A stretch of 28,203 bases of DNA from Barthelona sp. PAP020 (taxonomy: Eukaryota > Metamonada: BaSk clade), in contig JARQWU010000126.1 of assembly GCA_040182905.1 (NCBI GenBank), positions 1 to 28,203 on the forward strand, given 5' to 3'. The position numbers and the translations under genes were made by a program. The notes under the pieces were generated by a model. It had not been told where the DNA came from, did not search any database, and saw nothing but the letters and a program-made list of their open reading frames with translations. Shown here one piece after another: positions 28,036 through 28,203 of this stretch; within the stretch, counting starts at the first letter, position 1; every line of letters starts with the position of its first letter.

Positions 28036-28203
28036 CTACGCTTCAGACTTCACTGTATTTTCTGTATTTTTTTGCTTATTTTCCTTCTTCTCTGTCTTTG
28101 CTTTCTTTTTACCATCATTCTTAGGTTCAATTGAAGACATAGTAGGGAAAAGCATAACTTCCTTGATGTTGAAGTTATTTGTCATTATCATCACCAAACG
28201 ATC
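28036..28203 (-). CDS. Lysyl-tRNA synthetase, C-terminal end (partial)
   Basis: Fifty-five codons plus a TAG stop, entering from the right edge of the window. The reading starts at DRLVMIMTNNFNIKEVMLFP, matching the end of class II motif 3 (G.G.DR) and the LysRS-specific NIKEVLLFP ending of eukaryotic class IIb lysyl-tRNA synthetases. AsnRS and AspRS end differently. After the TM of the final block comes a tail of about 33 residues that is very rich in Lys (KNDGKKKAKTEKKENKQ). LysRS attaches lysine to its tRNA. The Lys-rich C-terminal tail may aid nonspecific tRNA binding; in animals and yeast that role is usually at the N-terminus. The rest of the gene lies outside the window. Confidence 0.9.
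   Translation of the reverse strand, partial: DRLVMIMTNNFNIKEVMLFPTMSSIEPKNDGKKKAKTEKKENKQKNTENTVKSEA

Noticed and set aside
1-28203. Reassigned genetic code (ciliate-like)
   Set aside because: TAA, TAG and TGA each terminate confidently identified genes at the expected C-terminus, and none is read through inside conserved domains.

Overview
The window looks like compact nuclear DNA from a unicellular, flagellated (or flagellum-descended) eukaryote. It is very A+T-rich, with poly-A/T tracts between genes. Its proteins are typically eukaryotic: ALG1, UGPase, a proteasome alpha subunit, cytosolic-type lysyl-tRNA synthetase and a dynein-family giant. TAA, TAG and TGA all serve as stops, so the code is standard. 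The only confidently spliced gene has introns of 36 and 38 nt. An early-diverging fungal or fungus-like lineage such as Rozella/Cryptomycota would fit, but this is inference, not something the sequence proves.

Layout. Positions 1-129 (-) hold the 5' end of an unrecognised gene. ALG1 follows at 565-1824 (+), a mannosyltransferase of N-glycan precursor synthesis. Positions 1900-4800 are poorly resolved: a possible spliced plus-strand gene (1943-2667), an unrecognised minus-strand coding exon (2645-3289) and a possible multi-membrane-span protein (4306-4794, -). Next come a small protein with a C-terminal Dpy-30-like motif (5032-5565, -), a small LYR-like ORF that starts head-to-head with it (5551-5820, +), UDP-glucose pyrophosphorylase (5843-7228, -) and an HD-domain phosphohydrolase (7787-8422, -).

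Positions 8676-24686 (-) are one uninterrupted 5,336-codon ORF. It encodes a divergent dynein heavy chain-like protein that best fits the DNHD1 type. It keeps a stalk coiled coil and a microtubule-binding-domain-like segment, but has no Walker A motif anywhere. It also carries two IQ motifs and an acidic serine-rich insertion. An AT-rich divergent spacer with an imperfect direct repeat separates it from an unrecognised coiled-coil protein (25224-26798, +). Then comes the spliced gene for proteasome subunit alpha type 3 (26975-27786, +). The window closes with the C-terminus of lysyl-tRNA synthetase (28036-28203, -).

The housekeeping genes (glycosylation, sugar nucleotide, proteasome, tRNA charging) show no obvious joint function. 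The dynein-like giant and the Dpy-30-like protein both point to cilium/flagellum biology. The most interesting object is the giant: it appears unable to bind nucleotide at any AAA site, yet keeps an intact reading frame of 16 kb.
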